A stretch of DNA of 64,000 nucleotides from Rotaria macrura (lineage: Eukaryota > Rotifera > Eurotatoria > Philodinida > Philodinidae): NCBI GenBank assembly GCA_900239685.1, contig OENT01000455.1, positions 1 to 64,000 of the forward strand, given 5' to 3'. Under the pieces are notes generated by a model. It did not search any database and was not told where the DNA came from. It worked only from the letters and a program-made list of their open reading frames with translations. This document shows positions 12,351-24,605 of the stretch, in pieces (positions within the stretch are counted from its first letter, which is position 1; every line of letters begins with the position of its first letter). Made by a program: the position numbers and the translations under genes.

Positions 12351-12611
12351 AGAGGAATCCGGAAGGATCAGTATGGGTGGTGAACAATTATTAACAGATT
12401 GGAGAATGCAATGTTGGATTGGGGAGGTGATTTAGTGTGTGTACACTACTTTTGTTACAAAGTTTTTCGTCGAATTTGGTGGCGTTTATGCTAGCATGAA
12501 TAAAGAAAATTGTGAGACAGAAGTAAGTCTTTTGAATAGAAAGCTGCTGATATCAAGTTCGTTATTTGAATTCTCCTAGATAAATGAATTATGACTAGAA
12601 TATTGGAACGG

Positions 12612-13031
12612 TATCCTAGTGAAAATTTGTCAGATTTTCTGAAATTCTATTACATAATCATCGGATTTTCGTGCAACAAAATCAGAATTAAAATCGATTG
12701 AAATTTTCGAAGTCTAATATAATTTGATTTTCAATCAAAAATAGTCTTATAAATCTAGTCTAATTTCGATTTTAATAAGATTTTACTTGATTTACAATAT
12801 TGTTTTTGATTAAGAGTTACCCTTCTAAATCAGGTTAGAATCTGCATTAAAATAAAATGAAATTTGATTTAAAGCAAAATTATACTTGATTCAAACGATT
12901 ATTTTTGATTAAAAATCAAATCATCTTGGACTTGGAAAACTTGAATGGATTTTAATTCTGATTTCGTTGCACAAAAACTCTATAATAATGTAATAGAATC
13001 TCATAAAATCTGACAATTTTTCACTATGATA
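12612..13031. mobile_element. Foldback element with ~80 bp inverted arms
   Basis: A 420 bp non-coding element. The left arm (about 12612-12695) contains GAATTCTATTACAT-like sequence and GTGCAACAAAATCAGAATTA; the right arm (about 12950-13031) is its reverse complement with few differences. The middle consists of repeated TTGATTTTAATC-type motifs in both orientations, so the whole element can fold into a long hairpin. No transposase. The superfamily is unassigned. Confidence 0.8.
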
Positions 13032-13870
13032 TGCTATAGTAGGTTTCATGGATTATTAGATGGCGCTACCGTCTTTCCTGAAACGTGTACTGTTGGTATG
13101 CATTCAAAGTACTCTAAAAGATATGGTTCTTACATTGAACTAGATTAAAATGTTTATTCAAAGTATCGTGAGTTGCAATTAGTAGTGAACTTGTTAGGCA
13201 GAATCTTCTTGATGTCAAGAAAAAAAATATAAATTGATCATACTGTATTTAGAAAAACAATCAGTGTGGATATTTTTGAGCTTTTTAAAAATTATCATGA
13301 TGAGTTTGGACTTGTCCTGGATATGATGATTACAGACGAAAAGTTCCTAATTCGAACAAATGGTTTTTCATCTAAAAAAATAATTTTTTCTAAGCTATCT
13401 TGTATGAAAAAAAACATATTTTTTATTATTTGAGTAGAAAAATGTCTGCTAAATCGAATGACTTAAAAATCATTTTAATATCTTAATAATTAACTGAGTG
13501 ATTCGCGGTAGTTTCAGAATCATTGAGTTCGTTCTTATCATGGGCTCTGTTCCTTATTCGAACGTCCAGCGTAGAACAAGAAAAAGGTTTAAAAATCACT
13601 AAATGAACTTTTTCATTATCAAAAACTCAAAATTTTTGAATACTTCAAAGACAAAATATGTTCATTATTAATCCAAGAGTTTTAATCGAGTGCTTCAGAT
13701 TATTTCAAATTATTTTCACTGAGATATTCACTTTAGAAAAAATTACTTGCATATTAGAATTAGGTTCATCGTAAATAGTAACAACAGCCAGCGAAAAAAA
13801 TGTTCCTAATTCGAACAGATAGTGCAAAATACATAGAAAAAAATCGTTTACTGAACGAAACGTTTTTGTG
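13032..13870. other. No gene recognised
   Basis: AT-rich. A short translated stretch near 13290-13350 vaguely recalls a transposase but cannot be supported. Otherwise nothing was identified. Confidence 0.35.
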
Positions 13871-13871
13871 A

Positions 13872-15153
13872 TTTAACTTCAAAATCTATGTGCGCTTCGG
13901 CTACAAATTATGTTTCTCACCGCATCAGACATTAATATCCAGCGATTCAGTTCTATCGGAATACGAGCACCATGTATCGAAAAATTTTACACTAGTGCTT
14001 GATAATAACTATGTTGTTGATTACGAGGATAATCTATGGATTATGGTCTCACCTATGATGAACTCAACTATTGGATTTGCGTGCACTAACGTTAGAATAT
14101 TTTTGCAAACTTATTTTTGTACATGTATATGTTAAATCATCACAAGCATAATATACTTCAATCAGTTGCAACATATTTTAGCATATTAGCATCGTTTGAA
14201 AATCTGTTTCACCACTATAGGAATGTTTAAAAATAATTTATTCTTTGAAATATATTTTGTAAGTGTTTCTGAAAAACACTGCATATTATGGATACAAACA
14301 TAACATCAATAGTAAACGGTGTGAATATTTTGTTTTTACTTCTATCTTGTAATTGAATTCGAAAAGCTTTTTAGTGCAAGAAATTCCAGCAGATCAGTAA
14401 AAACATTTTTCGTTATAAGTTAAATTTCTCCAATTATAAGATCATCCATTTCTTCATTGTCATTACATTCACATGAGCAAAATGCATTGCCAATGATACA
14501 TAGCCTTGATGACAATTACGCAGATAAATTCAATGCTATTTCATATGAAAATAATTCGACTTTTATATCCAGAACAATACTGCAAAGGAATCTGTCATTT
14601 GCAACGAATATCGATTTTAGTTCTCCATCTAATCAAATAATATATGACTTGTTTGGAGATTTTTGCTTTCTAATCATGCATTTACTACGCATTGTTTTTC
14701 TTATTTTCTAGGAGTACTATTCAAGAAGCTAAAAGCTAAAATTCTAATACATCATCCTTGTATTTTACAGATTCAATTGATTTACTTCAGTTCGATATTG
14801 CTAAACTCATATAAATCGATTCTCTTACTAATCAATATATTTTTCTTCTAGATTTCCATCCTTTATTTCAAATGTAAGTTTCAGTACAAATTCGTTCAAT
14901 AATTTCGATTTTTCGTTAAATGTATTCAACAATTTAACTTTACCTATTGATATTAAGTAAGAAATCACTTTACGAGAAAAATATTTTCTTCCTCAGCATA
15001 AGTGTTCAATAAATCAACTCTCTGTCTCTCAAGTTCTTCATCCAACCAAGTGGATACACCAATCAACACCTTTTCTATAGTACCGGTAATTGCTACTGAT
15101 TCAAATGAAGAAGATAACGGGAGAAAGCATGGAAGAGAAGCAAAAACATTCTA
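13872..15153 (+). other. Possible multi-exon gene fragment, unidentified
   Basis: Several open segments on the plus strand are bounded by splice-like signals. One ends near 14088 at a GTTAGA donor. A Ser/Asn-rich frame from 14457 fades near 14660. TTTTCTAG and TTTTACAG acceptor-like sites lie at about 14711 and 14770, and a GTAAGT donor near 14873. A last open segment (about 15003-15153) is Ser-rich, then acidic, and ends in TAA. I could not join these into one continuous frame or match them to a family. It may be a real low-complexity gene, a relic, or chance. Confidence 0.25.
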
Positions 15154-16060
15154 AAACTCGGCTTGTCCACGTAACGTGCTACTTCAACGATTAGGTTTTG
15201 ACTTCAATATTTGAAATGAACCTTTATGCCATGTTGTAGATCATATACGAAAGTGTGAGAAAGTTTATTTTATTAATCAAAAAACGATCTTCGTAAATTC
15301 TTAACAGCGAATCCATCAAATATTAATAACTATATAGTCGATCACAGGTTTTTTGGGGTTTTTTCTGCAATCAACTGTGGACATTGATGTTTTACTCGTA
15401 AAGTTCAATATACAAATTTTTGTTAGCTATATAAAACGACCTTTCTTTGGATCAAAGAATGAAGTTAAATAGTTTTTTGCATAATAGAATTCTCAAAAAA
15501 GACCTTCATCAATTTTGCAGTTACAGTGGTACACAACTAGTCTTATTTTAAAATTTGAACGAGTAGCTTTCAGAATATGATAAAAAAAAGCCGTGGACCA
15601 TTGCTAAAATTTTATGGCGATTTGATACACACTTTTTTATTTAAAAAATATTTCCTTTTGGAGTCGATAAACGTAAAGCTGTGACACAACCTTAATAATT
15701 TGCCCAATTTTTATTTTAATTAATTGAGAGCTAATTTCAATATTATGATGGACGAATAGTAAATTCATCAATTCAAACTTGTTCTCGGCTCTTCTGTATT
15801 CGTCCATTGGTGATTATCTCGAAAATCTCTAGTTTTTGTTTATTTTCCGATGCTTTTTCTATTGTTAATTTTAACATTACTAATCAGTATGCATTCGTAA
15901 TCAGTATAAAGCTTGCATTTGGGCTACGAATGCTTATACTGAGAAAAACAGACCCTCTTCATGTCTTGAACACGAGGAACATATAAATTCGTTGCGCTGT
16001 TATCGTTCGAAATAATCAGGCGTTTTTATTCTTTCCTGTCGTTATTTTATTTTCTCTGCT

Positions 16061-16097
<37 letters not shown>

Positions 16098-16370
16098 CGA
16101 GGAAGAAAAAGAAGAATCATTCCTATCTATACGATAAGAAACAGCTACACAGCAAAACTAAGATAAATTTTTCTTTCTTTCTATTCTTGTTCTACGTACC
16201 GTTGACATTACTTTCACCGAGATAGATACTTCTTCCAGTGACAAATTTCATATAGCGAAAAATAATGCTGAATGAATGAAAAACTATTGAGAAAAAATTT
16301 TAAAAAATAATGTGAAATACGTAGCAGCGAAAGCAAAAGCTCGTGCTTGAAATAATTCAATAAGAAAAAT
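15154..16370. other. Non-coding, with (TA)n microsatellite
   Basis: No gene was recognised. A TA dinucleotide tract of about 30 bp lies at about 16065-16095. Confidence 0.5.
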
Positions 16371-16374
16371 ATTA

Positions 16375-17925
16375 TCAGGAGCAAGCTTAGGCGAATTTCG
16401 TAGTAAAGCGAAACTTTGTCAACGAAAGTCCACGGAAAATAAAAGCAAAAGTTTAATCAATGAACCTTCTTCGAGTTCATTTAAAAGTCGTCAGCCATTC
16501 AGTGAGTCATTGAAAAATATCAATTCTTCGCTTCCTGAATACGATGGAAAAAAAAGGTTACTATTCAGTATCTTACTGAAAAGTTTGATTTGTTTCCTAA
16601 ATCAAGACATCAGCGTACCACACTTCAACTTGCTGACAAACTAAAAACTGATGTCCATAATTTTTATCAACGAAACGATATATCATATCAACTACCAGGT
16701 TAAAGGGACACAGCCGCTATTAAGGAAGATGATGGAAAAGTAGTAACATATCGTGAAAAAGAATTTCGATGAATAGTTCACCTGAAACATATGAATTATT
16801 AAAGATGAAAATAAAAGTGTTGATTTAAATTGTTCATCATTTACTGATTTTAGACTAGCGTTTGTCGTTCCGAAAACTGCTTCAGCACATAAAAACTGTC
16901 TATGAGTGTACCATGTATATGTCCAGTTATCGTTAAAAAAATATGGATAAATACGTTGATGGAACATATTATTAATCTTGGCAAACATTTACTGATAGTT
17001 TCGTTTGTTATATGAATAAGGAAGAATGCATATTTATGGGTTGTTCTATTTGTCGAGATTTTTTTCCAGAAAAAGTTCAAGAAAATTTTTCAAATGGAGA
17101 TAGTAAAATTACTTAGTCAGAATGGGCCAGCGAAAAACGTCGTGTAGAAAAAAAGAGTTTTCAAGAAGTGTTGATGAAGCAATTGTACTGTTGAAGTCAA
17201 AAATTGAACATTTTTCGTTTCTTGTATATATCGAAAGAAAGCAGTCGAAGTATTTTGAAAAATTGAAACCGGAAGTTATTGATGAGAAGATTGTACTCCA
17301 GCTTGACTTTGCAGGGAGTGTCAATATGAAAGAACAAGACGAGATTCAAAGTGCTTATTCAAATACAAAGCCATTGAGCATATTTACTACTTTTCTTTGG
17401 TCAAAAAGTGAAAATTTTTCATTTGCTTTCCCATCACTTGATTTGACACATGACAAGTTTGTCGTCAATGCAGCTTTGGAAATTATTTTAAGTCATATTA
17501 CAAGAGTTTTACCAAATGTTGTCGAAGTAAATTGTTTTTCTGATGGTGCTGCTTCACGATTTAAGCAACGTTTTTTATTTCGAAATTTAATACAAATTTA
17601 TAAGGAACGTAAAATCAAAATGAGTTGGCTCTTTTTTGTAACATCTCATGAAAAACGGGCGGTTGACGGGATAGGACGGGTTTTTAAACATCTTTAATGG
17701 TCTGCTTTCTTGGCAGTAGAATTTTGCACATCAACTGAAGATTTTATTAAGTTTGCACAGGAAAAAATAAAAAAGTAGTTCATGATGAGATGACAAGAAA
17801 TGATATGGATAACGCGAAATCTAAGCTTGAGAATATTTTCAAAATGACAAAACCTGTGTCAGAAACACTGAACATACATTCAGTTAAAGTAATTGATAAA
17901 AATAAAATAGAATGCCGTTATTAAT
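16375..17925 (+). pseudogene. Decayed transposase-like gene
   Basis: The longest open piece is 17122-17697 (191 codons), with LQLDFA, CFSDGAASRFKQR and a later AVDGIGRVFKHL. In the family these correspond to an acidic-residue-containing RNase H-like core and a G-H-G-K-type segment. Upstream pieces in other frames contribute a linker (FYQRNDISYQLPG near 16665), KEDDGKVVTY (about 16722) and a Cys-rich motif (EECIFMGCSICRDFF near 17025). Downstream pieces to about 17925 continue the C-terminus. Stops and frameshifts separate the pieces, so the gene is dead. I recognise the layout as an uncharacterised transposase-like family found in many animal genomes but cannot name the superfamily. Confidence 0.7.
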
Positions 17926-17929
17926 CTCT

Positions 17930-19485
17930 GTGTAATCAAAAGGGGACAATACAATATTGACAGTAGACACTAACGGTTGTTGTGATCTTTTTTGTTAGGC
18001 ATTGCTTTTCTCTTTAGGTGTGTGTCTAGTGACACGATAAGAAGTAAAAAAATGTTTTCTTACATAAGATTTTGTTAATTTAGTTGACAGAAAAAAAGTC
18101 CGTTGAAAAAGATTTATTAGTAGGAAGACTGGGAAAACCTTTTGAAAATATAGTAGAATTAAAAAGTAGAAAACAAAAATTAAAAAATATCCACCCAGCT
18201 CGAACGAGACTGAGCCTTCGTCCGGAGTTGGATAAACACTACTGTGGAGGATAGAATGTGCTTCGATTCTGGTGGTAAATAGTCTCCAAGAAGATTTCGA
18301 ATTCATAACTGAATGATTGCGTACTGTAAGAGAATATTTAATGTCTGATAGCGAATTTAAAGGTTGGCACAGACGCCAACACTATCTTTAGAAGCAGAAG
18401 TCCCATAGACGCCATTCGATACATTAAACACATTCATTAAGATGAATCGACATTGATTAAAAATTACATCATATAAGGGAGCAAAAACTGTGTCACAGCG
18501 TTACGAAAAATGCCACAGCACTCCGTTTTCGTTTTTGTTTCAATAGCGAGAGCAAAGAGAAATGTTTTTTTACCATTGGAAAGCTCCATTCATACTCTAT
18601 AAAATTGGCTCCATGCATATTTTAATTGGAGATCGTCGTTCTCGTGGAATAGAAGCATTTATGTGAACTATAGAGTTTGACCAAAAAAATCGGAATTTAT
18701 AGTGTTAGTAGAATTCGTTGAACTGCGTCCGATGGCATTTGAATGAACTTTTCAGCTATCATAATTTTCTAGATATTTCAAAAACAGTTTACCAAAATGA
18801 CACAGCTTTATGCTTCGGCAAGCTGTTTAATTGATTTAAGTGACATTCGAAAACATGATATTTTGTCGAAAACAAAAAGGGAGTTACTGACGACTTTATT
18901 TCTATTGAAGAAATTATCGAAGAAAAATATAGAAAGGCAAACTTATCTACTGAGGAAAAGAAAATAATGCCACTGAGCTCGTCTGGGTAACGGTCAACCA
19001 GCATGACCACAGTTGAGCACTGAATTTCTCAGCGAGAATATATCTGATCAAGTTCACTTAAAGCGTTTAAGTAGGTTTTCATATATTCTGCGTCGATCTA
19101 TCTGGTTTATTTTCAAAGAATACGAGAAGAAATGATATTTGCTAGCAAAAATGCCGCATTGTTTTATCTGAAAACAGCTTGAAAATGCACTTTTTGTTTT
19201 TATCATTTTTCAGTCACTGTTTCGTTTCTGATAAAAGTGGAGATAGTAGTGGACAGGTTAATGCCAAGCCTTCACTTTGGCATAGGTAGAACACCTTAGG
19301 TTCTGCCCGGGATGGGAAAAATAGCAATTGTATGAAGCTTCCAACAGCCGAGTGAGTGCGTTACCTACGGACAAGCTCCACTTCCAATACAAATTGGTAT
19401 TTTATAATTTCTCCGTTTGCTTAGAATCTGGTTTACAAAAGTGGCGTTGAAAAGCTCATTGACCATTACCAAATGACCGAAGGTT
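17930..19485. other. No gene recognised
   Basis: AT-rich. An open frame on the minus strand at 17995-18306 (103 codons) shows no family features. The segment at 19250-19400 is more GC-rich than its surroundings and may be part of another repeat, but it could not be assigned. Confidence 0.35.
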
Positions 19486-19489
19486 TATT

Positions 19490-19659
19490 ATTTCAGATAT
19501 CTACAAACAAACTTACATTAGTGAACGTCTCTTAATATACGATAAAAGAGAAAATCTTTATAATGGACTTCATTAATGTTCGCATCAGATGAACAATTAA
19601 AAGCGCTGCTTCACTCGGATGTGCTTTTTGTAGATGGAACTTGCAAGAAGGCTGATACG
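19490..19659 (+). pseudogene. MULE transposase fragment
   Basis: Positions 19579-19659 translate to FASDEQLKALLHSDVLFVDG followed by TCKKADT. This matches the start of the MULE (Mutator-like) transposase core, where a FVDGTF(K)-type motif carries the first catalytic aspartate. The preceding 80 bp resemble the next part of the same domain (IYDKREN) in another frame, so there is a frameshift. The rest of the domain is absent, and the fragment runs straight into a G-run. It is a short dead remnant. Confidence 0.6.
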
Positions 19660-19676
19660 GGGGAGTGGGGGGGGGG
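19659..19676 (+). other. G-run (possible G-quadruplex)
   Basis: GGGGGAGTGGGGGGGGGG-type tract. It sits at the broken edge of the MULE fragment, followed by a purine-biased stretch with repeated GGAACATGGAACTTGG-like and GATGTGAG motifs. Confidence 0.6.
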
Positions 19677-19679
19677 TGT

Positions 19680-21965
19680 CGATGTGAGCATGGAACATGG
19701 AACTTGGAGTCAGTATGGGTGAGGATGGCTATGGATGTGAGTATGTGATGCCACTATAGTTCTGACTGTCAGCCACTTTACTGTTGCCACTCACACCCAC
19801 ACACCTTATTTCACTTCAATTCCGATCGATGATTCTTTCCAGTCTTTTCGATTGAAACGACGCTGGGTATGATAATCGTTAGGTGAGGATCGATACCAAA
19901 AAGAAAGGCATTTTTATTGTCGGACATGTATTCTGATGAAAGAATTGGTCGATGCAGGTAGATAAACTCTGCAAGTTAAAATAAGAAAATTCATCGAAAA
20001 ATATACGGCAGAAGTAATAATACACTGATGTTTTCAATGTGTTCATGTCTTTGATATGTGAATCAAAATAAATCAAAATAACAAAAGCAAAGTTTTCTTC
20101 CGTCTGAAACATTAGAAAAATTTTTCAAAAATGAATTGAGATGGCAAGTGAATCTTTCAAGCTATTTTTTTATCAGATACAGTTTTTTTCTGTCTATCTG
20201 GAAATAAATTTTTTAAAAAGGTATACTTTGGGATCAGCATTTTATTTGATTAACAGAATGTACATATTAACAGTGAACACATAAATGATCAGAATCTACT
20301 TTGTTGGAAAACATGTTTCCCATCACTTGAGAAATGAGAGTCTAACGTTCGTTTATAAGTTTTCATCTGTACATTAAAACTGAGTCAATTTGATACAATT
20401 TATTTAACGTGCATGAAACGAGTATTGACTGATGGGAAATCTTCGTCAAGGTATGAATTTGTTAGGTTTGATATTTTCTCTAATTCAATGTGTTATTGAA
20501 CAAAGATGATTTCACACTATCACTCAATATCTTGTTTATTACAGGATAATCACAACTTTATATACGATGATGAACAAGACAGTAAGGTTTTAAAAATACG
20601 TACAAGATATAAGGAAAAATCTTAGCGAGAGAACAGAAAGGGATAATGACACATATACGTGAATAAAAGAGAGAAAAAGAAAATGACGAATATAGCTTCC
20701 TTAGAAATTATTGCCCATTTACTCTGCTAGTATTATTTTGAAGTCTTGCTCTGTTTTCTAACTGGCCTATTATGAATGAAATAATTGCATTTAACTTTAT
20801 GGCATATTCAAGTACATATTCTTGAATTATAAGGTAAAAAATTCATTGTATGAAAGGTTTCTTGCTGTAAAGTCTTTTTTCTCTAGTTTTGATAAAACTT
20901 AACTTATTTTCTTCGACATTTTCGTCACTATTGCTGCTCATATTTTTTGAGATATTCTAATTTTTTTTGCTTTCCAACGTTCTTGTCACTGGAAAAAATT
21001 GTATTTCTCAATTATTTCGTATTTCTTGTATCTATCTTGAACCAAAAGTGCATCAAAATGTAGTGCCTCAATAACTTGATCAATATCTACATTGGTAATA
21101 AGTGTTTGATCAATTCTTGATTCTTTAATCAAAAACGTTTTACGCATGACATTTTTTGTAAAATCGAATGTTTTGCAAAAGTTATCACTTGGTTAGATAA
21201 TTAGTCATCATTTTCAGAAATTATACGTGAACTCAATTCTTTTCGTTCTATTTTTTCGAAATATAACTGATCGTAAAGATTTTGCAGAAAAAAAATAATT
21301 CAAAAAGGATTTTTTATTGATGTGAAATGCCCAGGTAGCAAGAATGACCAACTTATGTAGTCCCGTGCAGAGAAATATGTTTATTACATTAAGAACGAAG
21401 AGTAAATTTAAGTTTCAATTTAACATTGGACAGAGTACTTTTTATGCTACAAAAATCACCATTTAAAATTTTTTCTAATTTGTCTTCCGATAAAAAATTA
21501 TTAGAAATTGAAAATTATATTGTCCTATAGTCAGGTTGCAAGAACGTTTTTAGATGCATTTCACTTTTCAATTTTTCCTCCTTCTCAGATTCGTTTTTTG
21601 AAAATTTTATCTCATACAATATTTGTAGCTCAGATTTTGCTCATTCCAGTGAAAAATTTTCGGGTCTTTGATAAATTATCAAGACGGTTAAATAGATTTC
21701 GACATTTTGTCAAGACTTTTCCATCGCATATTATTTGCAACACACACACATATATATATATATATATAACTTATCTGTTGTTATCTTCCTTGTTTTATTT
21801 TACAGAACTTTTGCTTTTTCTCTTCTACTGTCAATGAAAAAAGACAGAAGTTTGTAATTTCGCAAACAGATGAAATTCTAGTATATCTCTCTCTCTCAAT
21901 ATAAAAGTACATTTTTTGGCAGCCAGAATTCAAAAGTATTCACTGTTAAATTCTTATACTACTTG
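19680..21965. other. No gene recognised
   Basis: AT-rich, with a compound (CA)n(TA)n microsatellite at about 21741-21768. The last part is the presumed promoter of the F-box/LRR-like gene. Confidence 0.4.
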
Positions 21966-21969
21966 ATGA

Positions 21970-23926
21970 ATGACTCAAAACAAACGACAACGACATATTT
22001 TGGCTGATGATTGTAGTAATATTAAGAAGAAAAAGTTACAATACACTTCTCTTCCCTCCTTAAATGCGAGTAAAAGATACAGGTTAGTAATACGTGTATA
22101 AAATTATTGTTATATTATCTTCTACAATTTTAAAGAAATTCGATTAGTCAATTTGAAAATCTTTCAAATGAATTTATTTATGAGATTTTCGAATATCTTG
22201 ATGATTGCCAAATTTACCAAAGCTTTTTCGATCTTAATATACGATTTCGAAATCTTTGTATGCTTCCAAATCTTCCAAGTCACATTAATGACCAATCTTT
22301 ATCGAAATCGACCTTTCAACGTTGCTACACCGATTTCATTCTGCCTAATAAACATCGAATTCAATCACTTGTTTTATCAAATCCATTCACTATCAATTAC
22401 TTTTTTTCATCAATAGAAAATATTTCAAAATATTTTCAACTTCAAGCGCTTATTCTTGATACGATTCAGTTAACCTATCTCGAAAAGCTTCTTACAAGTT
22501 TAACTGCTTTACCTAGTCTATCTTCATTAACTATTTCTACTAGCCTTCATTCAAACATAAACACTTTCTGGAATTTGATATTCCAGTTGCCTGTACTAAA
22601 ATATTGCAAAATTTTCGACGATAACAACAATGCAATTTGTCTACCCATATCTATCAATACAGTCAGTTCTATTGAACATATGGTTATTAAAAGCAAATTC
22701 TATTTCACTGACATTGATGCTATCTTATCATGGGTTCCTCAACTTCGTCGTTTATCAATCAATAATCTGTGTCCCGGTTATAGAAACCAACAACATGTAC
22801 CTCAGTTTGCTTTAAATAATTTAACCCATGTATCTCTCAGATTAGATCAATTTCGGTTTCATCAATTTGAAACGTTTGTTAAAGATTATTTTAGCCAAGT
22901 AAAAATATTGCATATGTCATCAAACTATGATTTGACGTATTTAAATGCCGAACGATGGGAAAAATTAATTGTATCTCACATGCCATATTTAGAAATCTTC
23001 GATTTGCAACATATATCCACAATACTCTATGATGATAAACAGAAAATGATGTATGAAGATTTATTTCTAAAGTTCAGTTCTCCATTTTGGATTGAGCGGC
23101 ATTGGTTCTTTGCATATGATACTAATTTTGGATTGCATCCCCATGAAATCTTCTATTCAATTCAACCATATAGGTAAAAGAATGAAATTTGTTAAATATA
23201 AAGTATGCATTTTATTTTTGTTTCTTAAGAAGAAAATACTTCACATTAATCGGCCAGCCCAATGCAGATAAATATCCATCTCAAGAGAAAACTATTTTTG
23301 ATTCAGTGCATCATGTTATTATCCAAACTGAAAGGATGATAGATAATTGCTCAAAGTTCTTCCCCAGAGCCAATGAACTCACTATTTCTGATCAACACAC
23401 AGATCGTGCTAAACGATCTTCGATTGTTAGCATCGATCTCAGTATTTCCTTGATACAACTTACTAAACTAACGATTGATTGTAGTCATCGTCCTTTCGAT
23501 AAAGTGATCGATTTGCTATACATGGCACTCAATGTTCATACATTAGTGTTAAAACGGGCAATAAACATACGAACGGATTATTTTTGCTTACAACAAAGTG
23601 AAAAGTTCGAAATAGTATCAAATAATAATAAAATAAAAAAGGTCATTATTTTGTATTATGATTCATTACACAATGTTCAACTCTTGATGAATCTCTGTCC
23701 TAAAGTACAACAATTTACTTTTGGCACTACTGATAATTATCTTGAATCAACTACGCGTTTTTTAATATCAGGAATTAAGAGAACTAATTGTTATCTATCT
23801 TTAATTTGCATTTTTGGCTTGAGTAACATTAGCAAGGAAAAACTAAAAACTCGAATTGAATCCAAATATCTTATTCATGATTATTCAATAAACGTTACTG
23901 GTCAAACATTCAATCTTTGGCGGTGA
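21970..23926 (+). CDS. F-box / LRR-like protein
   Basis: Three exons join in frame: 21970-22082, 22136-23173 and 23230-23926, giving 615 residues. The introns are 53 and 56 nt with GTTAGT/AAAG and GTAAAA/TTAAG borders. Residues about 44-80 form an F-box (FENLSNEFIYEIFEYLDD), which in other proteins binds Skp1 within an SCF ubiquitin ligase. The remainder is Leu/Ile-rich with irregular repeats such as LRRLSINNL, LTHVSLRL and LTKLTIDC, reading as a degenerate leucine-rich solenoid for substrate binding. The N-terminal 38 residues are basic (KKKKLQ, RQR). A polyadenylation signal AATAAA lies at 24125. The second acceptor could also be three bases downstream, changing one residue. Large families of such F-box genes are known in bdelloid rotifers; the substrate is unknown. 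Confidence 0.85.
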
Positions 23927-24269
23927 CATTCCTTATTAATGATGTCTTTTTGTTTGACTTGTATTCTATTTGAAGAAAATTAAACTATAAGTAATTTTAT
24001 ATGCTTGAGTCTAGAGAATTACTAAAAGCTAAAAGTGAAGTAGTTTAATGGAGGTATGGGCAAAATACCAGTTGAAGTCATAACATATTCATCTAGAATT
24101 CATAATGTACTTTTCTTTCCTTCAATAAAATTTTCTTGTTATTCTTGTGATATTCTGAATATTCACTTGAGACCTATTTTCCGCGCAATATAGATGACGA
24201 AATATTTCTCTCATCCAACTTGTCACCTTTTACATAAAATTAGATGTATTCAAGTTTATAGGATATTAC

Positions 24270-24597
24270 TAGGAGATGGAAGTTACAGTTACTTGGTAAC
24301 GTAACGGTAACGAAAAAGTTACTAGTTACTGGATAACTGGTAACTTTTTCCATTACCAGTTACTTTTTCCTAGTAACTTCTTAAAGCATCGGCTTGAGGC
24401 TTCCTCTGATCCAATAATGTGAAAAAATTCATTTTTGAATTTTGGAGTTACCAGTTACCGAGTAACTCCTATCTTTATTAAGTGATGTTTTGAAAAAAAT
24501 TCGATCAAAGCAAGTCATAATTCGATGTTTTAAGAAGTTACTAGGAAAAACGTAACTGGAAACGTAACGGGTCGGTAACGGTAACTTCCCATCCCTA
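24270..24597. mobile_element. hAT-type MITE
   Basis: A 328 bp element. The left end TAGGAGATGGAAGTTAC and the right end, read as its complement TAGGGATGGGAAGTTAC, match at 13 of 17 positions. Candidate 8-bp target duplications flank it: GATATTAC (24262-24269) and GCTATTTC (24598-24605), identical at 6 of 8. The interior is full of GTAAC/GTTAC motifs in both orientations, so it can fold on itself. An 8-bp duplication and TAGGG-type ends fit hAT elements. No transposase is encoded. Confidence 0.7.
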
Positions 24598-24605
24598 GCT
24601 ATTTC

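Noticed and set aside
13290-13360. Short transposase-like translation (MMITDEKF)
   Set aside because: Only one vague motif, with no supporting catalytic segments or terminal repeats nearby.
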